Origin: Pseudomonas sp. ADAK13
GTDB lineage: Bacteria > Pseudomonadota > Gammaproteobacteria > Pseudomonadales > Pseudomonadaceae
Assembly (NCBI RefSeq): GCF_012935715.1
Contig: NZ_CP052860.1
Coordinates: 310,001-374,000 of the forward strand
Reading direction: 5' to 3'
DNA: 64,000 bases
Both the position numbers and the translations under genes were made by a program. The notes under the pieces were generated by a model. That model was not told the DNA's origin and did no database searches. It saw nothing but the letters and a program-made list of their open reading frames with translations. This document shows positions 35,162 through 44,334 of this stretch, piece by piece (the first letter of the stretch is position 1; every line of letters begins with the position of its first letter).

Positions 35162-35890
35162 TCAAGCCGCGCCGGCTTCTGGTTTGTGCGCCACAAACCG
35201 CATCATCCATTCCGCCACGGTGACGCCGTGGTGGTCTCGTTCCAGGCTGGCCACACCGTTGGTGTAGACCTTTTCCCCCAGGGTTGTCTGAAGAATCTCC
35301 AGCAACTCGCGGGAATAGTCGTGGATAAATTCCGGGTGGCCCTGGAAGCACAGCACCTGGTCTTCGATGTGGTACGCCGCAAACGGGCAGAACTCGCTGG
35401 AAGCAATCACCGTGGCGTTTTCCGGCAAGGTGGTGACCTGGTCCTGGTGGCTGATCAACAGCGTCAGTTCTTCCACCACCGGGCTCATCCACGGGGCCTT
35501 GGCGTTCAGTTTGTAGTCATGGATGCCCATGCCCCAGCCCTTGGTCGCCCGCTCGGTCTTGCCGCCCAGCAGCAGTGCCAGCAACTGATGGCCGAAGCAG
35601 ATGCCGATCAGCTTGTCGCCACGTGCATGGCGGTCCAGCAGGTAGGTCTTGAGGGTCTGGATCCATGGATCGGTGCCAAAGGAGTCGGCCTTGCTGCCCG
35701 TCACCAAGTAGGCGTCGAACACTTCTTCATCCGCCGGGTATTCACCCTGCACCACGTTATAGATGACGAACTCGGCGGCAATCGGCTGCTTGGAGAACAG
35801 GCGCTTGAACATCTGCCCGTACCCTTGGTACTGATCGATCAGCCCGGGACGCAGGATATCGGTTTCCAGGATGCACACGCGTAACGACAT
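35162..35890 (-). CDS. Class I glutamine amidotransferase-like protein
   Basis: A 242-residue protein starting MSLRVCILETDILRPGLIDQ at ATG 35890. The nucleophile elbow is GICFGHQLLALLLGGK (Cys98) and the catalytic His is in CFQGHPEF; the final Glu follows (FIHDY region). It resembles stand-alone GATase1 proteins (GuaA-like glutaminase domain). Which amino-acceptor enzyme it serves is unknown, and it may act on gamma-glutamyl compounds. It lies 95 bp downstream of the FadB-like gene on the same strand. Confidence 0.88.
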   Translation of the reverse strand: MSLRVCILETDILRPGLIDQYQGYGQMFKRLFSKQPIAAEFVIYNVVQGEYPADEEVFDAYLVTGSKADSFGTDPWIQTLKTYLLDRHARGDKLIGICFGHQLLALLLGGKTERATKGWGMGIHDYKLNAKAPWMSPVVEELTLLISHQDQVTTLPENATVIASSEFCPFAAYHIEDQVLCFQGHPEFIHDYSRELLEILQTTLGEKVYTNGVASLERDHHGVTVAEWMMRFVAHKPEAGAA

Positions 35891-35985
35891 AAAAAATACC
35901 TGACACGGCGATGGGAATAATGAACACCCCCAGAGCCTGCCTTGAAATACCCTTCCAAGGCAAGCCCCGCACATGCCCAAACCCG

Positions 35986-38130
35986 TCAGAAGGTCGCGTT
36001 CTGTGCAGCGTTCTCCAACAACAGAGCCGGAGGCGTGAAGCGCTCACCGTATTGCTCGGCCAAGTAACGCGCCCGGGCGATGAAGTCGTTCAGGCCGTAC
36101 TGGTTGATGAACTGCAGCGCCCCGCCGCTCCAGGCGGCAAAGCCGATACCGAAGATCGAGCCAACGTTGGCATCGGCCGTCGACATCAACACGCCCTCCT
36201 CCAAACAGCGCACGGTTTCAATGGCCTGGATGAACAGCAAACGGTCGCGCACGTCTTGCGGCGAGATCTGTTGGCCGGGCTTTTCAAAGCGGCTTTTCAG
36301 CTCCGGCCACAGGTGTTTCTGCCCGCCCGCCGGATAATCATAGAAGCCACCACCCGCTGCCTTGCCGGGACGTTTGTATTCGTTGAGCAACAAATCGATC
36401 ACCGCAAACGCCGGATGCTGGGGTAACGGCTTGCCCTCGGCCTGTAGATCCTTGGCCGTCTGCTGACGGATATGGCTCATCAGGCTGAGGGAAACTTCGT
36501 CAGAGACCGCCAGCGGTCCCACCGGCATGCCCGCCTTGCGCGCCTCGGTCTCGATCATCGGCGCGGCCACGCCTTCGCCGAGCATGGCGATGCCTTCGTT
36601 GGTGAAGGTGCCGAACACCCGCGAGGTGAAGAAACCGCGGCTGTCGTTGACCACGATCGGGGTTTTCTTGATTTGCAGTACGAAATCAAAACCCCGAGCC
36701 AGGGTTTCGTCGCTGGTGCGGGCGCCCTTGATGATTTCCACCAGGGGCATCTTGTCCACCGGGCTGAAGAAATGCAGGCCGATAAACTTGCCCTGGTCGG
36801 GTACCGCCGTGGCCAGGCCGCTGATGGGCAAGGTGGAGGTGTTGGAGGCGATCACCGCTTCGGCACCCACCACACTGTGTGCGGCAGCCGAAACCCTGGC
36901 CTTGAGTTCACGGTCTTCGAACACGGCTTCGATGATCAGGTCGCAGCCAGCAAGATCGGCATCGGATTCGGTAGGAACAATCCGCGCGAGGATGGTTTCC
37001 CGCTGCTCAGCGGTCAATCGCCCACGGCCGACCTTCTTGTCCAGTAACCCTGCCGAGTGGGCCTTGCCCTTCTCCGCCGCCGCCAGGTTGACGTCCTTGA
37101 GCACCACCTCAACGCCCGCCGAGGCGCTGACGTAGGCGATGCCGGCGCCCATCATCCCGGCGCCGAGCACGCCGACCTTGCGTGTCACATACGGTGCAAA
37201 GCCCTTGGGCCGCGAGCTGCCGGCGTTGATTTCATTGAGCTGGAACCAGAAGGTGCCGATCATGTTTTTCGCCACTTGCCCGGTGACCAGCTCGGTGAAG
37301 TAGCGGGTCTCGATCAGGTGCGCGGTGTCGAAATCCACCTGGGCGCCTTCCACGGCGGCACACAGGATTTTCTCCGGGGCCGGGAAGCAGCCGTTGGTTT
37401 TGGCGCGCAGTATCGAGGGTGCAATGGCGAGCATTTGCGCGACTTTCGGGTTGGACGGTGTGCCGCCAGGGATCTGATAACCCTTGATGTCCCAACGCTG
37501 TTTCGCCTCCGGATTGGCCAGGATCCACGCCCGGGACTTGGCCAGCAGCTCGTCGCGGTCTGCTGCCAGCTCGTCAATCAACCCGGCTTGCAGCGCCTGC
37601 TGCGGCGTAATCTTTTTACCTTCCCACAAGTAGGGCAAGGCCTTTTCCAGCCCCAGCATGCGCACCATGCGCACCACACCGCCGCCGCCCGGCAACAGGC
37701 CAAGGGTGACTTCCGGCAGGCCGATTTGTACCGATTTATGATCCAGCGCCACGCGGTGCTGGCACGCCAGGCAAATCTCCCAGCCACCGCCCAGCGCCGC
37801 ACCATTGATGGCGGCCACCACCGGTTTGCCGAGGGTTTCCAGGGTGCGCAGTTGCGCCTTGAGCAGCAACACGCCGTCGTAGAAATCCTTGGCGTGGGGC
37901 TTGTCGACCTTGATCAATTCATTGAGGTCACCGCCGGCAAAGAAGGTCTTTTTTGCCGAGGTGATGATCACACCGGCAATCGAATCCTTCTCGGCGGCCA
38001 GCCGGGCGACGATGGCCGCCATGGCCTCGCGGTACACCCCGTTCATGGTGTTGGCGCTCTGGCCGGGCATGTCGATGGTCAGCACCACAATCTGGTCCTG
38101 GCCTTTTTCGTAACGAATGGCGTCGGTCAT
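35986..38130 (-). CDS. Trifunctional 3-hydroxyacyl-CoA dehydrogenase/enoyl-CoA hydratase (FadB/FadJ-like)
   Basis: A 714-residue beta-oxidation enzyme starting MTDAIRYEKGQDQIVVLTID at ATG 38130. The crotonase half (1-190) has both catalytic glutamates (E118 in GGGWEICLAC, E140 in GLPEVTLGLLPGGGG). The NAD-binding Rossmann motif is GVLGAGMMGAGIAYV (about 320), followed by the dehydrogenase domains with the His in GLHFFSPVDKMPL. It hydrates trans-2-enoyl-CoA and oxidises L-3-hydroxyacyl-CoA. It is 16 bp after the thiolase gene, so one operon provides the last three beta-oxidation steps. This is not the canonical fadBA pair, where fadB precedes fadA. Confidence 0.92.
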   Translation of the reverse strand: MTDAIRYEKGQDQIVVLTIDMPGQSANTMNGVYREAMAAIVARLAAEKDSIAGVIITSAKKTFFAGGDLNELIKVDKPHAKDFYDGVLLLKAQLRTLETLGKPVVAAINGAALGGGWEICLACQHRVALDHKSVQIGLPEVTLGLLPGGGGVVRMVRMLGLEKALPYLWEGKKITPQQALQAGLIDELAADRDELLAKSRAWILANPEAKQRWDIKGYQIPGGTPSNPKVAQMLAIAPSILRAKTNGCFPAPEKILCAAVEGAQVDFDTAHLIETRYFTELVTGQVAKNMIGTFWFQLNEINAGSSRPKGFAPYVTRKVGVLGAGMMGAGIAYVSASAGVEVVLKDVNLAAAEKGKAHSAGLLDKKVGRGRLTAEQRETILARIVPTESDADLAGCDLIIEAVFEDRELKARVSAAAHSVVGAEAVIASNTSTLPISGLATAVPDQGKFIGLHFFSPVDKMPLVEIIKGARTSDETLARGFDFVLQIKKTPIVVNDSRGFFTSRVFGTFTNEGIAMLGEGVAAPMIETEARKAGMPVGPLAVSDEVSLSLMSHIRQQTAKDLQAEGKPLPQHPAFAVIDLLLNEYKRPGKAAGGGFYDYPAGGQKHLWPELKSRFEKPGQQISPQDVRDRLLFIQAIETVRCLEEGVLMSTADANVGSIFGIGFAAWSGGALQFINQYGLNDFIARARYLAEQYGERFTPPALLLENAAQNATF

Positions 38131-38146
38131 GATGGGTTCCTTAGGC

Positions 38147-39352
38147 TCAGAGGCGTTCGATGATGGTGGCGATACCCATGCCGCCGCCGACACACAGGGT
38201 GGCCAGGCCGTACCGCTGCTGGCGCACCTCCAGTTCGTCGAGCAACGTGCCGAGAATCGCGCAACCCGTGGCGCCCAGCGGGTGGCCCATGGCGATGGAG
38301 CCGCCGTTGACATTGACCCGGGTGGCGTCAATGCCCATGTCCTTGATGAACTTGAGCACCACCGAGGCAAACGCTTCGTTGACCTCGAACAGGTCGATGT
38401 CTTCAACCCGCAGCCCCGCCTTGGCCAACGCCTTGCGGGTGGCCGGCGCCGGGCCGGTGAGCATGATGGTGGGTTCGGTGCTGGTGACCGCCGTGGCGAC
38501 GATCCGCGCCCGGGGTTGCAGGCCGAGCTCACGGCCCTTGGCTTCGGAGCCGATCAACATCAACGCCGCACCGTCGACGATCCCGGAACTGTTGCCCGGT
38601 GTATGCACATGGTTGATGCGCTCGACGTGGCTGTAGACCCGCAAGGCCGTGGCATCGAAGCCCATCTGGCCCATCATTTCGAAGCTGGGCTTGAGTTTGC
38701 CGAGGCCTTCCAGGGTGGAGTCGGCGCGGATGAACTCGTCCTGATCCAGCAGCACGATGCCGTTCTGGTCCTGCACCGCGATCAGCGACTTGTTGAAGGA
38801 ACCGTCTGATCTGGCCCGTGCCGCTTTCTGCTGGGAGTGCAGGGCAAAGGCATCGACGTCCTGGCGGGTGAAGCCTTCCAGCGTGGCGATCAGGTCGGCG
38901 CCGATGCCCTGCGGCGTGAAGTGGCTGTGCATATTGGTTTGCGGGTCAAGCACCCAGGCGCCGCCGTCGCTGCCCATGGGCACGCGGGACATGGATTCGA
39001 CACCGCCCACCACGACGAGGTCTTCAAACCCGGAACGCACTTTCATCGCGCCGAGGTTCACGGCCTCCAGGCCCGAGGCGCAAAAGCGGTTGATCTGCAC
39101 ACCGGCGACGCTGACGTCCCAGTCCGCCACCAGGGCGGCGGTCTTGGCGATGTCAGCGCCCTGGTCGCCAATCGGTGTGACGCAGCCGAGGACGATGTCA
39201 TCCACTTGCCGCGTGTCGAGGCCGGTGCGCTGTTGCAGCGCCGTCAGCAACCCGGCCACCAGGTTTACCGGCTTGACGCTGTGCAAGGCGCCATCAGCCT
39301 TGCCTTTGCCCCGGGGCGTGCGTATCGCATCAAAGATCAAAGCTTGGGTCAT
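38147..39352 (-). CDS. Acetyl-CoA C-acyltransferase (thiolase)
   Basis: A 401-residue thiolase starting [18 protein letters not shown] at ATG 39352 (GAGGACATC upstream). The nucleophile is Cys91 ([12 protein letters not shown]), the general-base His is in [10 protein letters not shown], and the second Cys is in [10 protein letters not shown]. It cleaves 3-ketoacyl-CoA to acetyl-CoA and a shortened acyl-CoA. It is the first gene of the two-gene operon with the FadB-like enzyme. Confidence 0.94.
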   Translation of the reverse strand: MTQALIFDAIRTPRGKGKADGALHSVKPVNLVAGLLTALQQRTGLDTRQVDDIVLGCVTPIGDQGADIAKTAALVADWDVSVAGVQINRFCASGLEAVNLGAMKVRSGFEDLVVVGGVESMSRVPMGSDGGAWVLDPQTNMHSHFTPQGIGADLIATLEGFTRQDVDAFALHSQQKAARARSDGSFNKSLIAVQDQNGIVLLDQDEFIRADSTLEGLGKLKPSFEMMGQMGFDATALRVYSHVERINHVHTPGNSSGIVDGAALMLIGSEAKGRELGLQPRARIVATAVTSTEPTIMLTGPAPATRKALAKAGLRVEDIDLFEVNEAFASVVLKFIKDMGIDATRVNVNGGSIAMGHPLGATGCAILGTLLDELEVRQQRYGLATLCVGGGMGIATIIERL

Positions 39353-39764
39353 GATGTCCTCGAATGACTGCGCAACGAATCGTGCCCTTACCTTAGGCGC
39401 CGGGGCGCCGGATTCAATGACCGAACCGCTCATTGACCTTGACGCTCACGCTCAGACGAACGGTAGGAAGCTACGGGAATCGGCTGATTAATCGTTTTAG
39501 CTGTCTAGCCGGAGGGCTGGCGTCTGGCTGGCAATTGGCCTCATGCGTTTTTAATAAGATTTTCGCATTGAATGAGATGAAATGGATCTAAGCCATGTAG
39601 AACGAGGGCTCTAAGGTTGAATCTGTAGGAGAGGTAAAGGGTTGCTGCCGGGTTTTGCTGGAGCACCTGTAGGAACTGTAAGAAAAGAGTCATGCAGCAC
39701 CGTCATAGTTAAATCGACCGGCACGCATTTGACGCTCAGGAATAACAACAAAAGGCAGTCAGCC
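39353..39764. other. Intergenic region upstream of the thiolase operon and the small membrane peptide
   Basis: I see no gene longer than the peptide at 39765. The sequence 39540-39600 is AT-rich and probably holds the promoter of the minus-strand thiolase operon; no convincing -10/-35 pair or FadR/PsrA-type palindrome was found. Confidence 0.35.
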
Positions 39765-39860
39765 ATGTTCAAGCATTCGAAAGTACGGCAGGCGGGACTT
39801 ATTCTTTTCGCCACCACCCTGATTCTGATCTTGCCCAATCTAACCAAGGTTATTGGGTGA
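39765..39860 (+). CDS. 31-aa single-helix membrane peptide
   Basis: The short frame MFKHSKVRQAGLILFATTLI then LILPNLTKVIG is one hydrophobic helix with a basic N-terminus (positive-inside) and an AAAGGCAG ribosome site 7 bp before the ATG. I recall near-identical short peptides in other pseudomonads but cannot check. Partner and role are unknown; small helices of this kind often bind a membrane complex. It precedes the cytochrome gene by about 170 bp. Confidence 0.6.
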   Translation: MFKHSKVRQAGLILFATTLILILPNLTKVIG

Positions 39861-40033
39861 CCACTCGCACTCCACATTCTGCGCATACACAGCGCCAGGA
39901 TCGCAGCCTTTGGCAGCGCCTTTCGGGATATTGCGCATAGCGATCCCGTCAGGAGCTGCCGTTTTGCGCGCCGAAATTTTGTGATTTTGCGGTATCGTGA
40001 GCTCCACCGCCTTTCCCGATATGTGGTCCTTCC

Positions 40034-40837
40034 TTGAAACAGATCATCGCCCTCCTGACCCTGCTGCTGGCCCTGCCGGCGAACGCCGCGCAATTGACCG
40101 TCGAGCTGGATCACGCCAGCAAAACCTGGGAAACAACCGAACTGCTCAAGCGCCCGGATGTGCAGACGGTGCAGGTCGTTGATGACGTTTCCTACAAGCG
40201 CAACATGACTTATCGCGCGGTGCCGCTGGCGGCGCTGTTGCCGGGCATCAAGCCGGAAAATCATCTGCAGGCGGTGGCCCTCGACGGCTTTGCCGCTGAA
40301 CTGACGGCGGCGCCGCTGCTGTCAAAAAGCGGTGCACGGGCATGGTTGGCCGTGGAAGATCCGGCGCATCCATGGCCGCCGCTGGCAGATGGCAAACCCA
40401 GCGCCGGGCCTTTTTATCTGGTGTGGACGGACCCGCAGGCGGGAAATATCAGCCCTGAGCAATGGCCGTTTCAGATCTCCGGGATCAAGCAGTTGAAGAC
40501 AGTCGCGGAGCGCTTTCCAGCGTTACTGCCGGACCCGAAGCTGGCGGCGAATGACCCGGTGAATCAAGGTTTCGCGCTGTTCCAGAAGAACTGCCTGGCG
40601 TGTCATCGCCTGAACGGTGCCGGCGATGCGCAAGTGGGGCCGGACCTGAATATTCCTTACAACCCCACCGAATATTTCGCCGGGGATTTCCTCAAGCGCT
40701 ACATCCGCGACCCGCAAAGCATGCGGCATTGGCCGCAGGCGAAGATGCCGGCGTTTGCTGCCAGTGTGCTGCCGGATGCGGACCTGGACCTGCTGGTGGG
40801 GTATTTGAAGCATATGGCAGGCAGAAAGCAGCCTTAA
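40034..40837 (+). CDS. Periplasmic protein: molybdopterin oxidoreductase-like domain fused to cytochrome c
   Basis: A 267-residue secreted protein, TTG start, signal peptide residues 1-18 (MKQIIALLTLLLALPANA). The N-terminal part (20-160; MTYRAVPLAALLPGIKPENH, GPFYLVWTDP) resembles the sulfite-oxidase/YedY-like fold but has no cysteine, so it cannot bind molybdopterin as the enzymes do. The C-terminal monohaem cytochrome c domain has CLACH (Cys187, Cys190, His191) and the axial Met in AKMPAF (about 238). It probably passes electrons in the periplasm; the partner is unknown. Confidence 0.82.
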   Translation: MKQIIALLTLLLALPANAAQLTVELDHASKTWETTELLKRPDVQTVQVVDDVSYKRNMTYRAVPLAALLPGIKPENHLQAVALDGFAAELTAAPLLSKSGARAWLAVEDPAHPWPPLADGKPSAGPFYLVWTDPQAGNISPEQWPFQISGIKQLKTVAERFPALLPDPKLAANDPVNQGFALFQKNCLACHRLNGAGDAQVGPDLNIPYNPTEYFAGDFLKRYIRDPQSMRHWPQAKMPAFAASVLPDADLDLLVGYLKHMAGRKQP

Positions 40838-40851
40838 GGCTCACGCAAACC

Positions 40852-40882
40852 TGTGGTGAGGGAGCTTGCTCCCTCACCACAA
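40852..40882. terminator. Perfect palindrome between convergent genes (single family B arm)
   Basis: TGTGGTGAGGGAGC followed by its complement GCTCCCTCACCACA forms an uninterrupted 14-bp stem, flanked by an A run. It lies between the convergent cytochrome and transglutaminase genes and could terminate both; the sequence is also related to family B repeats. Confidence 0.65.
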
Positions 40883-40942
40883 AAAGCTTTCCTGCCACAG
40901 GGAGCTCTCCGGCCAAGAAAAGCTCCTCTCTCCCCCGGAATC

Positions 40943-41746
40943 CTACTGCTGCTGCACCGAAATCACCGGTGTCGGCGCCACAAATACCTTGGCATGCATC
41001 TGCTCATGCCCTCCCCCACGGCGCATGCCCCGCACCGGGCAGGCGTCGAGGTAATCCAGGCCTACCGCCAATTTCAAATGCCGCTCCGGTCGGGCCAGTT
41101 GGTTCGTCACGTCAAAGCTGTACCAGGCGTCATCCAGCCAGGCTTCGGCCCAGGCGTGACTGGCCAGGTGCTCGCAATCTTCGCTGTACAAATACCCCGA
41201 CACATAACGCGCCGGAATGCCCAGGCTGCGGGCGCAGGCGAGGAAGGCGTGGGTGTGGTCCTGGCACACCCCGGCGCGCCCGGCAAAGGCCTTGGCGGCG
41301 CAGGTGTCGACTTCAGTGGAGCCCGGCGAATAGGTCATGTACTGGTTCAGCGCGTGCATCAGGTCGATCAACGCACTGCGGTCGCGACGCTGGTGGCAGT
41401 GTTTTTCGGCAAAGCTGCGCAGGGCGTCGTCCGGTTCGGTCAACCGGGTGCAGCGCAGGAACGGGAAGGCCGACTGGCTTTCATGCTCGGCCTCGCGCAA
41501 TTCGTCGATATCCACCTGGCCACGGGCCCCAATGATGATGGCTTCATGGGGTTCGTCCAGGGTCAACACGTGCAGGATATTGCCGAACGGATCCAGTTGC
41601 GCCCGCACCGGCCGAGGCAGGTCCAACTGCCAGCTGAGGACGTGCTGGCGCTCGCTGTCATGGGGCGTGAGGCGCAGGTACTGGATGCTGGCACGCACCT
41701 GGTCTTCGTAGTGGTAGGTGGTTTCGTGGCTGATGGAAAGTCTCAT
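40943..41746 (-). CDS. Transglutaminase-like protein of the ATP-grasp/alpha-E operon
   Basis: A 267-residue transglutaminase-superfamily protease or amidase. It has a bacterial transglutaminase-like N-terminal domain (MRLSISHETTYHYEDQVRAS) and a papain-like core with Cys161 (GRAGVCQDHTHAF), His197 (ASHAWAEAW) and Asp212 (WYSFDVTNQ). It is the last gene of a three-gene unit whose start overlaps the stop of the alpha-E gene by 4 bp. The family is proposed to hydrolyse or crosslink peptide products made by the ATP-grasp partner. Confidence 0.9.
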   Translation of the reverse strand: MRLSISHETTYHYEDQVRASIQYLRLTPHDSERQHVLSWQLDLPRPVRAQLDPFGNILHVLTLDEPHEAIIIGARGQVDIDELREAEHESQSAFPFLRCTRLTEPDDALRSFAEKHCHQRRDRSALIDLMHALNQYMTYSPGSTEVDTCAAKAFAGRAGVCQDHTHAFLACARSLGIPARYVSGYLYSEDCEHLASHAWAEAWLDDAWYSFDVTNQLARPERHLKLAVGLDYLDACPVRGMRRGGGHEQMHAKVFVAPTPVISVQQQ

Positions 41747-42693
41747 GCCGCCTCCAGGTAGGAACTGTAAATAGCGTCACCCAGCTCGCGCACGAGTGGG
41801 ATGAAGTCGGTCAGCCAAGCGTGCAGGCCTTCCTTGAGAATTTCGTCGATGGCGGTATAGCGCAGGCGCGCGTCCATCTCGGCCGCCAGGCGCTGGGCCG
41901 GGCGACCGTTGATGCCGGGCAGGCTGCCAAGGATCTGGTCGATCTCTTCACTGCACGCCCGCAGCGAACGCGGGACATCGGCGCGCAGCAGCAACAGCTC
42001 GGCGACTTGGCGGGCGCCGGGGGCGTCACGGTAGATTTCGGTGTAGGCCTCGAACGACGACAAGGCCCGCAGCAATGCACTCCACTGATAGTAGGCGTGG
42101 GCGGTGCCATCGGTGACCGCTTCGGCCTGGTCGCCGGCCATCTCGTAGCGGGCATCCAACAGGCGCAAGGTGTTGTCGGCCCTTTCGATAAACGTGCCCA
42201 GACGAATGAAGCGAAACGCGTCGTTGCGCATGATGGTGCCGTAGGTGGCACCCCGAAACAGGTGGGACCGCTCCTTGACCCATTCGCAGAACCGGCTCAT
42301 GCCGTAGCGACTCAGGCCTTGCTGGGCGATGTCGCGAATTTCCAGCCAGGTGGCGTTGATGTTTTCCCACATGTCGGCGGTGATTCGCCCACGCACGGCA
42401 TGGGCACTGGCGCGTGCAGCGCCGAGGCAACTGTAGATGCTGGCCGGGTTGGCAGCATCCAGGGCGAAGAAGTGCAGCAGGCGTTCCGCATGCAGTTCAC
42501 CGTGGCGCTCGCGGTAATCGTCGAGGGTGCCGGTGATCAGCAGGGGCATCGCCAGTTCATGCAGGCCATCACCGCGCCCGTCCTGGGGCATCAGCGACAG
42601 CGAATAACTGACATCGAGCATGCGCGCGAGGTTTTCCGCGCGCTCCAGGTAGCGCGACATCCAATACAAATCCGAGGCAGTTCTACTCAACAT
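41743..42693 (-). CDS. Alpha-E domain protein (DUF403)
   Basis: A 316-residue all-helical protein of the alpha-E family: MLSRTASDLYWMSRYLERAE with the conserved WMSRYxERAE motif, then RLGTFIERADNTLRLLDARY with a second ERADNT motif. The conserved acidic/Arg residues suggest an active-site role, but the activity is unknown. It is nearly always encoded beside a circularly permuted ATP-grasp protein and a transglutaminase. Here it is 3 bp after the first and overlaps the second. Confidence 0.92.
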   Translation of the reverse strand: MLSRTASDLYWMSRYLERAENLARMLDVSYSLSLMPQDGRGDGLHELAMPLLITGTLDDYRERHGELHAERLLHFFALDAANPASIYSCLGAARASAHAVRGRITADMWENINATWLEIRDIAQQGLSRYGMSRFCEWVKERSHLFRGATYGTIMRNDAFRFIRLGTFIERADNTLRLLDARYEMAGDQAEAVTDGTAHAYYQWSALLRALSSFEAYTEIYRDAPGARQVAELLLLRADVPRSLRACSEEIDQILGSLPGINGRPAQRLAAEMDARLRYTAIDEILKEGLHAWLTDFIPLVRELGDAIYSSYLEAA

Positions 42694-42696
42694 ATT

Positions 42697-44106
42697 TCAA
42701 TCCTCGACCACCCAGGTGTCTTTGGTGCCGCCGCCCTGGGACGAGTTGACCACCAACGAGCCTTCCCGCAGCGCCACACGAGTCAGGCCGCCGGGGACCA
42801 CACGGGTTTCCTTGCCTTGCAGCACAAACGGGCGCAGGTCGATATGGCGTGGGGCGATGCCGTTTTCGACAAAGGTCGGGCAGGTCGACAGGCACAGCGT
42901 TGGCTGCGCGATGTAGGCATGTGGCTTGGCCTTGATGCGTGCACGGAAGGCTTCGATTTCCGCCGCCGAGGCTGCCGGGCCGACCAACATGCCATAGCCA
43001 CCGGAACCCTGGGTTTCCTTCACCACCAGTTCCGGAAGGTTGGCCAGCACGTGGGACAGTTCGCTGGGATTACGGCACTGGAACGTCGGAACGTTCTTCA
43101 GGATCGGCTCTTCATCCAGGTAAAAACGGATCATCTCGGTGACGAAGGGGTACACCGATTTGTCATCCGCTACCCCGGTGCCGATGGCATTCGCCAGTAC
43201 CACATTGCCCGAGCGATACGCCGCCAGAAGGCCCGGCACGCCGAGCATGGAATCCGGGTTGAAGGCCAGCGGGTCGAGGAACGCGTCGTCGAGGCGGCGG
43301 TAAATCACGTCGACCGCCTTGGGCCCGTCGGTGGTGCGCATGAACACACGGTCATCGCGCACGAACAGGTCGGCGCCTTCCACCAGTTCTACACCCATTT
43401 CCCGAGCCAGGAACGCATGCTCAAAGAACGCGCTGTTGAAACGCCCAGGCGTCAGCACCACCACACTGGGGTTATCCAGCGGGCTGGAGCTTTTCAGGGT
43501 GTCGAGCAACAAGTTGGGGTAGTGATCGATCGGCGCGATGCGCTGGGCGGCAAACAGTTCGGGGAACAGGCGCATCATCATTTTGCGGTCTTCGAGCATG
43601 TAGCTGACGCCGCTGGGGGTGCGCAGGTTGTCTTCGAGGACGTAGTAAGTGCCGTCGCCATCGCGTACGAGGTCGACGCCGGAGATGTGGGAATAGATGT
43701 CGCGGTGCAGGTCCAGGCCCTGCATCGCCAACTGGTACTGCTCGTTGGCCAGGACTTGCTCGGCGGGGATGATCCCGGCCTTGATGATGCGTTGTTCGTG
43801 GTATAGGTCGGCGAGGAACATGTTCAGCGCCTTGACCCGCTGAATGCAGCCGCGCTCGACGATCCGCCATTCACTGGCCGGGATGCTGCGGGGGATCGTG
43901 TCGAAGGGGATCAGGCGCTCGGTGCCTTGCTCGTCGCCATACAGAGTGAACGTGATGCCGGCCCGGTGAAACAGCAAATCGGCTTCGCGCCGGCGCTGGG
44001 CCAGTAATTCAGGGGGCGTCTCGGCCAACCAGCGGGCGAACTCGCGGTAATGGGGGCGCACCTGCCCTGCCCCGTCGTACATCTCATCATAATAAGTGCG
44101 GATCAT
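42697..44106 (-). CDS. Circularly permuted ATP-grasp protein
   Basis: I start it at ATG 44106 (MIRTYYDEMYDGAGQVRPHY) after AAGGAG; 469 residues. The sequence HRAGITFTLYGDEQGTERLI near residue 65 and the conserved ATP-grasp glutamate/lysine region (VVKETQGSGGYGMLVGPAAS) identify the circularly permuted type. It is expected to form an amide or peptide bond using ATP. It heads the operon with alpha-E and transglutaminase genes, an arrangement proposed to make and process a small peptide or modify a protein. The target has not been identified. Confidence 0.9.
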   Translation of the reverse strand: MIRTYYDEMYDGAGQVRPHYREFARWLAETPPELLAQRRREADLLFHRAGITFTLYGDEQGTERLIPFDTIPRSIPASEWRIVERGCIQRVKALNMFLADLYHEQRIIKAGIIPAEQVLANEQYQLAMQGLDLHRDIYSHISGVDLVRDGDGTYYVLEDNLRTPSGVSYMLEDRKMMMRLFPELFAAQRIAPIDHYPNLLLDTLKSSSPLDNPSVVVLTPGRFNSAFFEHAFLAREMGVELVEGADLFVRDDRVFMRTTDGPKAVDVIYRRLDDAFLDPLAFNPDSMLGVPGLLAAYRSGNVVLANAIGTGVADDKSVYPFVTEMIRFYLDEEPILKNVPTFQCRNPSELSHVLANLPELVVKETQGSGGYGMLVGPAASAAEIEAFRARIKAKPHAYIAQPTLCLSTCPTFVENGIAPRHIDLRPFVLQGKETRVVPGGLTRVALREGSLVVNSSQGGGTKDTWVVED

Positions 44107-44269
44107 GCCGTACTCCTTGTCACCCGGACGCAAGAACCATCGCAAGGCCCGTGCCAGCGGCATAAACACTTAAGTATCAATCAGTTGGATATAGGCCCAG
44201 GCCATACCGCACCGTCCCGGTGCAGCAAATGCCCGCTGTCATGGGCGGCGCCTCATTGCAATGCAGGCC

Positions 44270-44292
44270 CTGACTATCAACAGCATAGTCAG
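44270..44292. promoter_or_regulatory. Perfect 8-bp inverted repeat upstream of a predicted sRNA
   Basis: CTGACTAT, 7-nt spacer, ATAGTCAG: a dyad with the size of a dimeric repressor or activator site. It lies between the divergent ATP-grasp operon and the predicted sRNA, about 30 bp upstream of a GATAAT -10 element at 44323. Confidence 0.5.
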
Positions 44293-44334
44293 AGTTGATT
44301 TCACTGCCCGGCAAACCCTGGGGATAATCACCCC

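Noticed and set aside
38131..38532. N-terminal 134-residue extension of the FadB-like protein
   Set aside because: It is out of frame with the thiolase gene that occupies the same bases and ends in a low-complexity Arg/Pro/Ser sequence; MTDAIR at 38130 is the natural start.
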